Shown: piece after piece, positions 1-9,800 of the stretch
How the letters are laid out: each line of letters starts with the position of its first letter
Numbering within the stretch: position 1 is the first letter of the stretch
Assembly (NCBI RefSeq): GCF_020026455.1
Contig: NZ_JAHHQJ010000001.1
Location: forward strand, 186,001-250,000
Direction of reading: 5' to 3'
Origin: Alistipes sp.
Lineage (GTDB): Bacteria; Bacteroidota; Bacteroidia; Bacteroidales; Rikenellaceae
Length of the DNA: 64,000 nt
The notes under the pieces: generated by a model
Databases searched by the model: none
Told to the model about the DNA's origin: nothing
Seen by the model: the letters and a program-made list of their open reading frames with translations, nothing else
Position numbers and translations under genes: made by a program

Positions 1-203
1 TGAAAATTGGACACCAACGGACTGGATGCCTTAATGTGTTGATATTAAGCTATATGATGGTTTTTTGCCCGTCGCGCGTCGTCTGTTGCTTCCGTTTCGC
101 CAACGGGTTCTCCTGCAAAAAGTGGGACTCCCGGGCACGACCGCCAGTATGATATGAAATTTTTGCATTCCACATTCCGTATTTCAAAAAAATGTAAAAC
201 CCG
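1..203. other. Noncoding left edge of the window
   Basis: This stretch is more AT-rich than the coding DNA that follows. I see no convincing coding region in it and no clean TAnnTTTG promoter box. It is the likely 5' region of the N-glycan operon, but the promoter could also lie further upstream, outside the window. Confidence 0.4.
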
Positions 204-1505
204 ATGACGGATAAATTACGTTCCCCCCTCCGCTGGGTCCCGAGTTTGTATTTCGCTATGGGCCTGCCGTTTGTCGTTCTGAATATGGTCTCCGCGGTCC
301 TGTACAAGGATCTGGGCATTTCGGACGCTCAGATCGCATTCTGGACCTCTTTGATCATGTGGCCCTGGACAATCAAGTTCCTGTGGAGCCCTTTTCTGGA
401 ACTTTACCGCACAAAGAAATTCTGGGTCGTGGGGACCCAGTTGCTGAGCGGCATCCTGTTCGGCGTTGCGGCGCTGTCGCTGCACCTGCCGATCTTCTTC
501 GCCGTTAGTGTTGCGGTCTTTGCCGTTGTCGCTTTCAGCGGGGCTACGCACGACATCGCGGCCGACGGTGTCTACATGTCGGAACTCTCGCCCGCCTCCC
601 AGGCGAAATATATCGGTTGGCAGGGTGCGTTCTACAATCTTGCGAAACTGGTCGCCACGGGCGGCCTGGTGTGGTTTGCCGGGTGGCTCTGGGAGGGCTT
701 CACGGCGGACGGTGCGGCTGCTTACGACGCCTCCGTGCGTGCGTGGACGGTCGTCCTGTCGATCCTGTGCGCCACGCTCATCGCTTTGGGGCTTTACCAT
801 AGCCGGGCGCTTCCTTCGGAGGGCTCCGCAGCCGGAGGTCACTCGCTGCGGGAGGGCCTTTCGGGTCTGCGCGAGGTCATCGGAGCGTTTTTCACGAAGA
901 AACATATCTGGTATTATATCGCCTTCATCATCCTCTACCGCCTGGGCGAGGGCTTCGTGATGAAGATCGTGCCGCTGTTCCTTAAGGCCGACACGGCCTC
1001 GGGCGGTCTGGGGCTCACGAACCAGCAAATCGGACTTTACTACGGTACGTTCGGTGCGGGGGCCTTCCTGCTGGGATCGCTCCTGGCGGGCTACTACATC
1101 GCCCGTCGGGGCCTGCGGCGCACGCTTTTCACCTTGTGCTGCATCTTCAACCTTCCGTTCGCGGTTTACGCACTGCTGGCCTGGTTCCAGCCTTCGAACA
1201 TGTGGCTCGTGGGCGGCGGCATCGTCGTGGAGTACTTCGGCTACGGCTTCGGCTTCGTGGGCCTTACGCTGTTCATGATGCAGCAGGTGGCCCCGGGACC
1301 TCACCAGATGGCACACTACGCCTTCGCTTCGGGCATCATGAACCTCTCGGTGATGGTGACAGGCATGGCTTCGGGTTTCTTGAGCGATCTGATGAGCTAC
1401 CGGATCTTCTTCATCGCGGTCATGCTGGCCACCGTTCCGGCGTTTGTGATCACCAAGCTGGTGCCCTTTACCTATGACGACCGCAAACCCAACGACGTCC
1501 AATAA
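204..1505 (+). CDS. MFS transporter, AmpG/sugar-importer-like, of the N-glycan operon
   Basis: A 433-residue polytopic inner-membrane protein with about 12 hydrophobic segments from residue 10 onward. An AmpG/MFS-like signature (RWVPSLYFAMGLPFVVLNM) opens the protein. The ATG at 204 gives a typical short cytoplasmic N-terminus. It is the first gene of a five-gene run with a hexosaminidase, a mannoside phosphorylase and mannosidases. The likely substrate is therefore the Man-beta-1,4-GlcNAc disaccharide, or a related sugar, imported from the periplasm for the GH130 enzyme. That substrate is inferred from context; the fold is clear from sequence. Confidence 0.8.
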   Translation: MTDKLRSPLRWVPSLYFAMGLPFVVLNMVSAVLYKDLGISDAQIAFWTSLIMWPWTIKFLWSPFLELYRTKKFWVVGTQLLSGILFGVAALSLHLPIFFAVSVAVFAVVAFSGATHDIAADGVYMSELSPASQAKYIGWQGAFYNLAKLVATGGLVWFAGWLWEGFTADGAAAYDASVRAWTVVLSILCATLIALGLYHSRALPSEGSAAGGHSLREGLSGLREVIGAFFTKKHIWYYIAFIILYRLGEGFVMKIVPLFLKADTASGGLGLTNQQIGLYYGTFGAGAFLLGSLLAGYYIARRGLRRTLFTLCCIFNLPFAVYALLAWFQPSNMWLVGGGIVVEYFGYGFGFVGLTLFMMQQVAPGPHQMAHYAFASGIMNLSVMVTGMASGFLSDLMSYRIFFIAVMLATVPAFVITKLVPFTYDDRKPNDVQ

Positions 1506-1514
1506 GTGAACGCC

Positions 1515-3563
1515 ATGTTTCTGCAACGTATTTCGGTCCTTTTCCTGCTGACAGTTTGCGGCATGTCCTGCTGCCGGACGCCGGATTTGCCGGCTGTGAT
1601 CCCCTGTCCGGTGTCGGTGGAGCCCGGTTCCGGGACGCTCGACCTGACCACGCCGCTGACCCTTGCCGCCGACCTTCCGGATTCCGTGGCGCGCCCCCTC
1701 TCGGACTTTCTGCTGGCCTCGCCGCTTCCGCTTCGGACCGACGCGGACGATTCTCGGACACATTACCTCCGGTTAAGCCTCGGGGATGCCGCGACGCTTC
1801 CCGCCTCGGAGGAGGGCTATTGCCTGACGGTCGGTTCGTCGGGTGTCGATCTGCGCTCCCGGGGTGTTCCCGGACTGTTCTACGGTCTCCAGACCCTTCT
1901 GCAGCTGCAGCATCAATACGGGGAGCGTCTCCCGGGGCTGCAGATAACCGATGAACCCCGTTTTTCATGGCGGGGACTACACCTGGACGTTTCGCGCCAT
2001 TTCTTCGACAAGGAGTTTGTCAAAAAGCAGCTCCGGATGATGGCCTCCCTGAAACTCAACCGCCTGCATTGGCATCTGACCGACGGAGCCGGATGGCGTG
2101 TGGAGATCGACCGTTATCCGCTGCTTACCCAGGTCGCGGCGTGGCGTCATGGCGCGACCTGGCGCGAGTGGCGCAATCAGGGCGGGCGTTATTGCCGTTT
2201 CGACGATCCGAATGCTTCGGGAGGCTATTATACGAAGTCCGACATCCGCGAAGTCCTCGCCTGCGCCGATTCGCTGCATATCACGGTTGTCCCCGAGATC
2301 GAGCTGCCGGCCCATTCGGAGGAGGTGCTGGCAGTCTATCCGGAGTTGTCCTGCCCGGGGCATCCCGCTGCGAACGGCGATTTCTGTATCGGCAACGAGC
2401 AGACGTTCGAGTTTCTCGAAAACGTGCTGACCGAGGTGATGGAACTCTTCCCTTCGGAATACATCCATATCGGGGGCGACGAGGCTTCGAAACAGGCGTG
2501 GGCCACCTGCCCGAAGTGCAGGTGGCGCATGAAGCGCGAAGGGCTGCGGACGCTCGACGAATTGCAGTCCTATGCCGTGGGGCGTATCGATCGTTTTCTG
2601 AATGCGCACGGGCGCAAATTGATCGGATGGGACGAGATTCTCGACGGGGGGCTGACCCCCGGGGCCGCCGTCATGTCGTGGCGCGGCGAGGAGGGCGGCC
2701 GCCGAGCTGCAGCCTTGGGACATCCGGTGGTGATGACGCCGGGGGCCTATTGCTATTTTGACGGTTATCAGGATAACCCGATGACCGAGCCGCAGGCCTT
2801 CTCGGGCTACCTTCCCCTGTCGAAAGTCTATGGCTACGATCCCGCTCCGGCCGATATGCCGGGCCGTGAATTGGTGCTGGGCGTGCAGGCAAATCTCTGG
2901 ACCGAGTATATCTCCACCCCGGAGCAGGCCGAATACATGCTTTACCCGCGCCTGTATGCCCTGGCGGAGGTCGCCTGGAGCCCTGCCGGGAGCCGGAATT
3001 ACCCGGATTTCCACCGACGGGCCCTGATCCGCAACGCGTCGGCCCGCCAGCGAGGATACCATACGTTCGACCTGACCTCCGAATTCGGCGAGCGCCCGGA
3101 AGCGTCAGCTCCGGCCCGACACCTGGCCGTCGGCTGTCGGGTTGCCTATGCCACCCCCTGGCATGCCTCCTACCCGGCTGACGGGGCGGCGGCGCTTGTC
3201 GACGGCGTGCGCGGCTCCTGGAGCTACAAGGAGCGCTGGCAGGGATTTCTGGAGAGCGACATGGAGCTGACGCTCGACCTGGGATCGGTCCGTCCGATCC
3301 GGTCGGTCGTGGCCGACTTCATCCAGTGGCATTCGGCGTGGATCTGGCTGCCTTCGCGGGTGGAGATCGAGATTTCGGACGACGGGCAGACCTTCCGCAG
3401 CCTGTGCACGGTCGGGAACGACTACCCGGAAGAGGCCGAGCGTCCCGAATACCGTGCTTTCGGCTGGCAGGGCTCGGCCGAGACCCGTTACGTCCGCTAC
3501 CGGGCCGTATCCAACGGTCGGCCGGGAAGCTGGCTTTTTACCGATGAAATTATTATCAACTAA
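1515..3563 (+). CDS. GH20 beta-N-acetylhexosaminidase lipoprotein with F5/8C-type C-terminal domain
   Basis: Predicted to remove terminal beta-GlcNAc/GalNAc from host glycans. The N-terminus MFLQRISVLFLLTVCGMSC is a lipoprotein signal peptide. A GH20b-like N-terminal domain is followed by the GH20 barrel (FSWRGLHLDVSRHFF near residue 150) with the catalytic Asp-Glu pair in HIGGDEASKQAW (about residue 318). The last 145 residues (LDLGSVRPIRSVVADF) resemble a discoidin/F5/8C carbohydrate-binding domain. An in-frame GTG lies at 1506; I prefer the ATG at 1515 because it starts the signal peptide directly. It begins 9 bases after the MFS gene, so co-transcription is likely. Confidence 0.88.
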   Translation: MFLQRISVLFLLTVCGMSCCRTPDLPAVIPCPVSVEPGSGTLDLTTPLTLAADLPDSVARPLSDFLLASPLPLRTDADDSRTHYLRLSLGDAATLPASEEGYCLTVGSSGVDLRSRGVPGLFYGLQTLLQLQHQYGERLPGLQITDEPRFSWRGLHLDVSRHFFDKEFVKKQLRMMASLKLNRLHWHLTDGAGWRVEIDRYPLLTQVAAWRHGATWREWRNQGGRYCRFDDPNASGGYYTKSDIREVLACADSLHITVVPEIELPAHSEEVLAVYPELSCPGHPAANGDFCIGNEQTFEFLENVLTEVMELFPSEYIHIGGDEASKQAWATCPKCRWRMKREGLRTLDELQSYAVGRIDRFLNAHGRKLIGWDEILDGGLTPGAAVMSWRGEEGGRRAAALGHPVVMTPGAYCYFDGYQDNPMTEPQAFSGYLPLSKVYGYDPAPADMPGRELVLGVQANLWTEYISTPEQAEYMLYPRLYALAEVAWSPAGSRNYPDFHRRALIRNASARQRGYHTFDLTSEFGERPEASAPARHLAVGCRVAYATPWHASYPADGAAALVDGVRGSWSYKERWQGFLESDMELTLDLGSVRPIRSVVADFIQWHSAWIWLPSRVEIEISDDGQTFRSLCTVGNDYPEEAERPEYRAFGWQGSAETRYVRYRAVSNGRPGSWLFTDEIIIN

Positions 3564-3573
3564 ATTTACCGAT

Positions 3574-4581
3574 ATGAGTACACTGAAAATTGCGGGCGCG
3601 AATCTGCCCGATATGCCGTGGGAGGATCGTCCTTCGGGAAGCAAGGAAGTTCTGTGGCGTTACAGCGCCAATCCGATCATCGGGCGCGATGCGCTTTCGA
3701 CCTCGAATTCGATCTTCAACTCGGCGGTCATTCCCTTCAAGAAGGGTCCGTATAACTACGCCGGAGTCTTCCGCTGCGACGACACGAACCGGCGCATGCG
3801 TATCCACACGGGCTTCTCGGTCGACGGCCTGAAGTGGGATATTTCGGAAGAGGATTTCCGCCTGACGGGCGGCGACGGCGAGATCGGGGAGTGGGTCTAC
3901 GGCTACGATCCGCGCGTTGCGAAGATCGGCGACAAGTATTATGTTACGTGGTGCAACGGCTACCACGGACCGACGATCGGCATCGCGTGGACGGATGATT
4001 TCGAGACGTTCCACCAGCTTGAAAACGCCTTCCTTCCCTATAACCGCAACGGCGTGCTGTTCCCGCGCAAGATCGGGGGCAACTTTGCGATGCTGTCGCG
4101 CCCGAGCGATACGGGACATACGCCTTTCGGTGATATCTTCTACTCCGAATCGCCCGACATGGAGTTCTGGGGCCGCCACCGTCATGTGATGTCTCCCGCA
4201 GCGTTCGAGGTTTCGGCCTGGCAGTGCATGAAGATCGGCGCAGGTCCCGTTCCCATCGAGACTTCGGAGGGATGGCTTCTGTTCTACCACGGCGTGCTGC
4301 GCTCGTGCAACGGCTATGTCTACGCCTTCGGATCCGCGCTGCTCGACCTGGACGAACCTTGGAAGGTCCTGGCCCGCAGCGGTCCCTACCTGATCTCTCC
4401 GCGCGAGATCTACGAACTGACGGGCGACGTTCCGAACGTCACGTTCCCCTGCGCGGCCCTGCACGACCCCGCCACGGGGCGTGTGGCCATCTACTACGGA
4501 TGCGCCGACACGGTTACGGGTCTTGCATTCGGCTATATCCCGGAGATCATTGAATTTACGAAGAAAAACTCGATTCTCTGA
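3574..4581 (+). CDS. GH130 beta-1,4-mannosyl-GlcNAc phosphorylase-like enzyme
   Basis: A 335-residue protein without a signal peptide, hence cytoplasmic. The GH130 five-blade propeller features are present (YNYAGVFRCDD, GEWVYGYDPRVAKI, AFGSALLDLDEPWKVL). GH130 enzymes phosphorolyse beta-mannosides; the Bacteroides homologue in N-glycan loci (BT1033 type) acts on Man-beta-1,4-GlcNAc. The frame is open upstream to 3454, but that part lies over the end of the GH20 gene. The ATG at 3574 is 10 bases after the GH20 stop and matches the family N-terminus. With GH92 and GH125 enzymes beside it, the N-glycan core disaccharide is the likely substrate. Confidence 0.85.
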   Translation: MSTLKIAGANLPDMPWEDRPSGSKEVLWRYSANPIIGRDALSTSNSIFNSAVIPFKKGPYNYAGVFRCDDTNRRMRIHTGFSVDGLKWDISEEDFRLTGGDGEIGEWVYGYDPRVAKIGDKYYVTWCNGYHGPTIGIAWTDDFETFHQLENAFLPYNRNGVLFPRKIGGNFAMLSRPSDTGHTPFGDIFYSESPDMEFWGRHRHVMSPAAFEVSAWQCMKIGAGPVPIETSEGWLLFYHGVLRSCNGYVYAFGSALLDLDEPWKVLARSGPYLISPREIYELTGDVPNVTFPCAALHDPATGRVAIYYGCADTVTGLAFGYIPEIIEFTKKNSIL

Positions 4582-6833
4582 TGCGACTGCGACGAACGCT
4601 TCTTACCCAGGCGCTCGCCGCAGCCGTTTTCGGCGCTGCGGCTTCGGCGCAGACTCCGGCCGACCGGGTCGATCCGTTCATCGGGACGACGAATTTCGGG
4701 ACGACAAACCCCGGGGCTGTGACGCCCAACGGGATGATGTCGGTGGTTCCGTTCAACGTCATGGGTTCTGAGGAGAACCTCTTCGACAAGGACGCGCGTT
4801 GGTGGTCGACACCCTACGAGTGGTGCAACAAGTTCTTCACGGGCTTTGCGCACGGCACCCTGAGCGGTGTGGGATGCCCCGAGATGGGCGCACTGCTGAC
4901 GATGGCGACGAGCGGACCGCTGAAGGTGGATTACCGGGAGTACGGCACGGCGTATAGCGGCCAGAAGGGCACTCCGGGCTACTATGCCGTGACTCTGGAC
5001 CGCTACGGCATTCTTGCCGAAGCTACCGCCACACCGCGCACCTCGGCCGAGAGGTACACCTTCCCGGAGGGTACGGGCCACATTCTGCTCAATCTGGGCG
5101 AGGGCCTTACGAACGAGAGCGGGGCGATGGTGCGCCGCGTGAGCGCCACGGAGATTGAGGGAACGAAACTGCTGGGCACGTTCTGCTACAATGCGCAGAA
5201 GGTCTTCCCGGTCTATTTCGTGCTTCGGGTGACGAAGACCCCGTCGGCGAGCGGCTACTGGAAGAAACAGCGGCCGATGACGGGCGTCGAGGCCGAATGG
5301 ACGCCGGACAACGGGACGTATAAACTCTATACGGAGTACGGGCGCGAACTTGCGGGCGACGACGTGGGCTATTGGTTCACGTTCGACGACCTGCGGGCAG
5401 GCGAGCAGGTCGAGGTGCGTATGGGCATCTCGTATGTCTCGACGGAGAATGCGCGCAGGAACCTCGATGCCGAGCAGGCGGCGGACGCGACGTTCGACGC
5501 GATCCGGGAGAAGGCCCGTGCGCAGTGGAACGCCGATCTGGGCCGTATCCGGATCGAGGGCGGCACGGACGAGCAGCAGCGGGTGTTCTACACGGCGTTG
5601 TACCACGCGCTGATCCACCCCAACCTCGTGAACGACGTGAACGGCGAGTATCCGCTGATGGAGCACTCGGGTCTTACGGGTGTCACGGACGGCGAGCGCT
5701 ATACGGTCTTCTCGCTGTGGGACACCTGCCGCAACCTGCACCAGCTGCTGACGCTTGTCTACCCGGAACGCCAGCAGGAGATGCTGCGCTCGATGGTGGG
5801 CATGTACGAGGAGTGGGGCTGGCTTCCGAAATGGGAGCTCTACGGCCGGGAGACCTTCACGATGGAGGGCGACCCCGCGATTCCGGTGATCGTCGACAGC
5901 TGGATGAAAGGCCTTCGCGATTTCGATGTGGCCAAGGCCTACGAGGCGATGCGCAAGTCGGCTACGACGCCCGGAGCGCAGAACCGCGTGCGTCCCGACC
6001 TGGATCCCTATGCCGAGCGGGGTTATATCCCGCTGGGATTTTATAGCAAGGACCTTGCGGGCGACACCTCCGTGTCGCATGCGCTGGAGTATTATATGGC
6101 TGATGCGGCGCTGTCGCTGCTGGCCGATTCGCTCGGATATGACGACGACGCACGCCTGTTCCGCAATCGCTCATTGGGCTACAAACACTATTATTCCGCC
6201 GAGAGCGGGACCCTCCGGCCGCTCAATTCAGACGGCACGTTCCTGAGCCCCTTCGACCCGAAGGCGGGTGAGAACTTCACGGCGGCCCCGGGCTTCCACG
6301 AGGGGAGTGCGTGGAACTACACGTTCTACGTTCCGCACGACGTGGAGGGCCTTGCGAAGCTGATGGGCGGCAAACGCAAATTCGTCGACAAGTTGCAAAT
6401 GGTCTTCGACGAGGGCTTGTACGACCCTGCGAACGAACCCGACATCGCCTATGCCTACCTGTTCAGCCGTTTTCGCGGCGAGGAGTGGCGCACGCAGCGC
6501 CAGACACGGCTTTTGCTGGACAAATACTTCACCACGAGGGCCGACGGCATCCCGGGCAACGACGACACGGGGACGATGTCGGCCTGGGCGGTCTTCACGA
6601 TGCTGGGGCTCTATCCCGACTGCCCGGGAGAACCGTACTATACGCTGACGGCCCCGACCTTCGACCGGGCCGAAATCGACACCGGCCGCGGCACCCTGAT
6701 CCTTGAGAAAACCGGCGAGGGCTATGTCCGGCGGATGACTCTGGGCGACAAACCGTTGAAAAACTATCGGATTTCGCACGGCGAATTGCTCAAGGGCGGC
6801 AAACTTACTTTTGAACTTCAAACTGACAAATAA
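4581..6833 (+). CDS. GH92 exo-alpha-mannosidase, secreted
   Basis: A 750-residue protein with a cleavable signal peptide (ending ...GAAASAQTP) followed by a GH92 domain over the full length. The GH92 start motif VDPFIGT, the HEGSAWNYTFYVPHD segment near residue 574 that carries the candidate general acid, and GNDDTGTMSAW near residue 659 with the conserved Asp pair are all visible. GH92 enzymes are calcium-dependent inverting alpha-mannosidases that trim high-mannose N-glycans. Linkage specificity cannot be read from sequence alone. Its ATG overlaps the GH130 stop codon by one base, so translational coupling is likely. Confidence 0.9.
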   Translation: MRLRRTLLTQALAAAVFGAAASAQTPADRVDPFIGTTNFGTTNPGAVTPNGMMSVVPFNVMGSEENLFDKDARWWSTPYEWCNKFFTGFAHGTLSGVGCPEMGALLTMATSGPLKVDYREYGTAYSGQKGTPGYYAVTLDRYGILAEATATPRTSAERYTFPEGTGHILLNLGEGLTNESGAMVRRVSATEIEGTKLLGTFCYNAQKVFPVYFVLRVTKTPSASGYWKKQRPMTGVEAEWTPDNGTYKLYTEYGRELAGDDVGYWFTFDDLRAGEQVEVRMGISYVSTENARRNLDAEQAADATFDAIREKARAQWNADLGRIRIEGGTDEQQRVFYTALYHALIHPNLVNDVNGEYPLMEHSGLTGVTDGERYTVFSLWDTCRNLHQLLTLVYPERQQEMLRSMVGMYEEWGWLPKWELYGRETFTMEGDPAIPVIVDSWMKGLRDFDVAKAYEAMRKSATTPGAQNRVRPDLDPYAERGYIPLGFYSKDLAGDTSVSHALEYYMADAALSLLADSLGYDDDARLFRNRSLGYKHYYSAESGTLRPLNSDGTFLSPFDPKAGENFTAAPGFHEGSAWNYTFYVPHDVEGLAKLMGGKRKFVDKLQMVFDEGLYDPANEPDIAYAYLFSRFRGEEWRTQRQTRLLLDKYFTTRADGIPGNDDTGTMSAWAVFTMLGLYPDCPGEPYYTLTAPTFDRAEIDTGRGTLILEKTGEGYVRRMTLGDKPLKNYRISHGELLKGGKLTFELQTDK

Positions 6834-9800
6834 ATGAACTATTCCGGATTATTATTATTCGCCACGCTGCTGCTGGGTTCCTGTACGCAGCCCGCTGCCG
6901 AGGAGGGCTACACGCGCTATGTCGATCCGAAGATCGGCACGGGCGGCCACGGGCACGTCTTCGTGGGCGCAAACGTTCCGTTTGGCTTGGTGCAGGTCGG
7001 TCCTACGAGCATCCCGCAGGCGTGGGACTGGTGCTCAGGCTACCATCAGAGCGATTCGACCGTCATCGGCTTCTCGCACACACACCTTTCGGGCACCGGC
7101 ATCGGCGATCTGTTCGATATCACGGTCATGCCCGTCACGGGCGAGGTGACCTGCGCCCGGGGTACGGAGGATGATCCGGCGTCGGGCATGTGGTCCTACG
7201 CCGACCGTCGCCAGGAGATCGTTCGCCCGGGCTATTACTCCGTTCCGCTGACCCGCTACGGCATCCGTGCCGAGATGACGGCTACGGAGCGCGTGGGTCT
7301 GCACCGCTATACGTTCCCCGCCTCCGAGGATGCCGGTGTGGTTTTCGACCTGGAGAACGGCGGCTGCTGGGACAAGGCGACCCAAACGCACCTCGAAAAA
7401 GAGGGGGACCGTATGGTGACGGGCTGGCGCCACTCGACGGGCTGGGCGAAGGATCAGCGGGTCTACTTTGCCGCGGAGTTTTCGAAACCGTTCACGGAGT
7501 TCAGGACCGAGGGCGCCCAATATGCCCGTGCGTCGTTCCGAACGACCGAGGGCGAGCAGCTGCTCCTGAAGGTGGCCCTGTCGCCCGTGAGCGTCGAAGG
7601 CGCGAAAGCGAACCTCGCCGCGGAGCTCCCGGACTATGATTTCGACGGGACGGTGAAGGCCGCCGATGCGAAATGGAATGCCGAGCTGTCGAAGGTGAAG
7701 ATCGAGACCGCGGACGAGACGGCCCGCCGGATCTTCTATACGGCCCTTTACCATACGATGATCGCTCCGTCGGTGTTCTGCGACGTCAACGGCGACTACT
7801 ACGGTTCGGACCAGGAACTCCACCGCGGCGCCGATTTCGTGAATTACACGACCTTCTCGCTGTGGGACACCTACCGGGCCGCGATGCCGCTGATGACGGT
7901 GCTGCATCCCGAAAGGATGCCCGACATCGTCAACACGATGCTGCATATCGCCGACGAGCAGGGCCGCCTTCCGGTGTGGCACCTGTGGGGCAACGAGACC
8001 GACTGCATGGTGGGCAACCCGGGTATCGTAGTGGTGGCGGACGCCATCGTGAAGGGTATCGGGGGCTTCGACCGGACGAAGGCTTTCGAGGCCATCCGGA
8101 AGACGGCCTGGAATCCCGACCGGGGCAACGGCTTCAGAATGGATTACGGCTATATTCCGTGCGATCTGTTCAAGGAGGCTGTGGCCTACGACATGGAGTA
8201 TGCCCTGGCCGATGGTGCCGCGGCGCGGGCCGCCGAGGCGCTGGGCAGGATGGACGACGCGAAGTATTTCACCGACCGCAGCCATAGCTACCGCAACTAT
8301 TTCGACCCTGCGACGCGATTCATGCGGGGCCGGGACTCGAAAAAGGGCTGGCGCACGCCGTTCAACCCGTTTGCTTCGAAACACCGCGACGACGACTACT
8401 GCGAGGGCAATGCCTGGCAGTATACATGGCTGGCGCCGCACGATGTTGCGGGTCTTGTCGGATGTTTCGGCGGGCGGAAGCAGATGCTCGAAAAGCTCGA
8501 TTCGTTGTTCACGGTAAGTTCCGTGGTCGAGGGTGGCGAGACTTCGCCCGACATTTCGGGTCTCATCGGCCAGTATGCCCACGGCAACGAACCCTCGCAC
8601 CATATTTTGTACCTTTATACGATGCTGGGCCAGCCGTGGAAGACGGCCGACCGGGTCCGCGAGGTGCTCTCTACGCTCTACCACGATGCTCCCGACGGAC
8701 TTTCGGGCAACGAGGACGTGGGGCAGATGTCGGCCTGGTATGTCCTCTCGGCGCTGGGCATGTATGAGGTTGAGCCTGCGGGCGGAAGATACTGGTTCGG
8801 TTCGCCGCTGTTCGACCGGGCCGAAGTGAAGGTCCCGGGCGGGACCTTCACGATCGTTGCCGAGAATAACTCCGCCACGAACAAATACATCCAGCGGGTG
8901 TGGCTCAACGGACAGCCCTATACGAAAGCCTATCTGCAGCACGAAGAGCTGATGAAGGGCGGGGAGCTGCGTTTCGAGATGGGTCCCCGGCCGAAGGTGT
9001 GGTATTGCCCCGACGAACCGGCGGAGTATGTCGACCAGCGTCCCGCTCCGGAAAAGCGGCTTTTTACGTCGGAAGCCGTGGAGACGGAGATCGGTCGCGT
9101 GTGCGGGCTTCTGACCAATGAGCGCCTCCGGTGGATGTTCGCCAACTGCTTCCCCAACACGCTCGACACCACGGTCCACTACCGCGAGGACGAGAACGGC
9201 AATCCCGACACCTATGTTTATACGGGGGATATCCCGGCCATGTGGCTCCGCGACTCCGGGGCACAGGTGTGGCCCTACGTGCAGCTGTGCAAGGAGGAGC
9301 CTTCGTTGCAGCGGATGATCGCGGGCGTGATCCGCCGTCAACTGAAGCTCATCAACATCGACCCCTATGCCAATGCCTTCAACGTGGAGCCCACGGGGAT
9401 GTGCGACAAGACGGATTTCCCGGAAGCCGACCCCATGGTTTTCGAGCGTAAGTGGGAGATCGATTCGCACTGCTATCCGATTCGCCTGGCGCACCATTAC
9501 TGGAAGACTACGGGCGACACGTCGGTCTTCGACGGGGCGTGGACCTCGGCGATGCACAACATCCTGAAAACGCTCCGCGAGCAGCAGATGAAGGAGGGGC
9601 CGGGCGATTACATCTTCCTGCGCACGACGGACCGTCAGCTGGACACCCGCTGCCATGTGGGGCGCGGCAATCCCGTGAAACCCGTGGGGCTGATCGCCTC
9701 GGCATTCCGCCCCTCGGACGACGCCACGACCTTCGGATTCCTCGTGCCCTCGAACTTCATGGCCGTCACGTCGCTGCGCAAGGCGGCGGAAATCCTGACG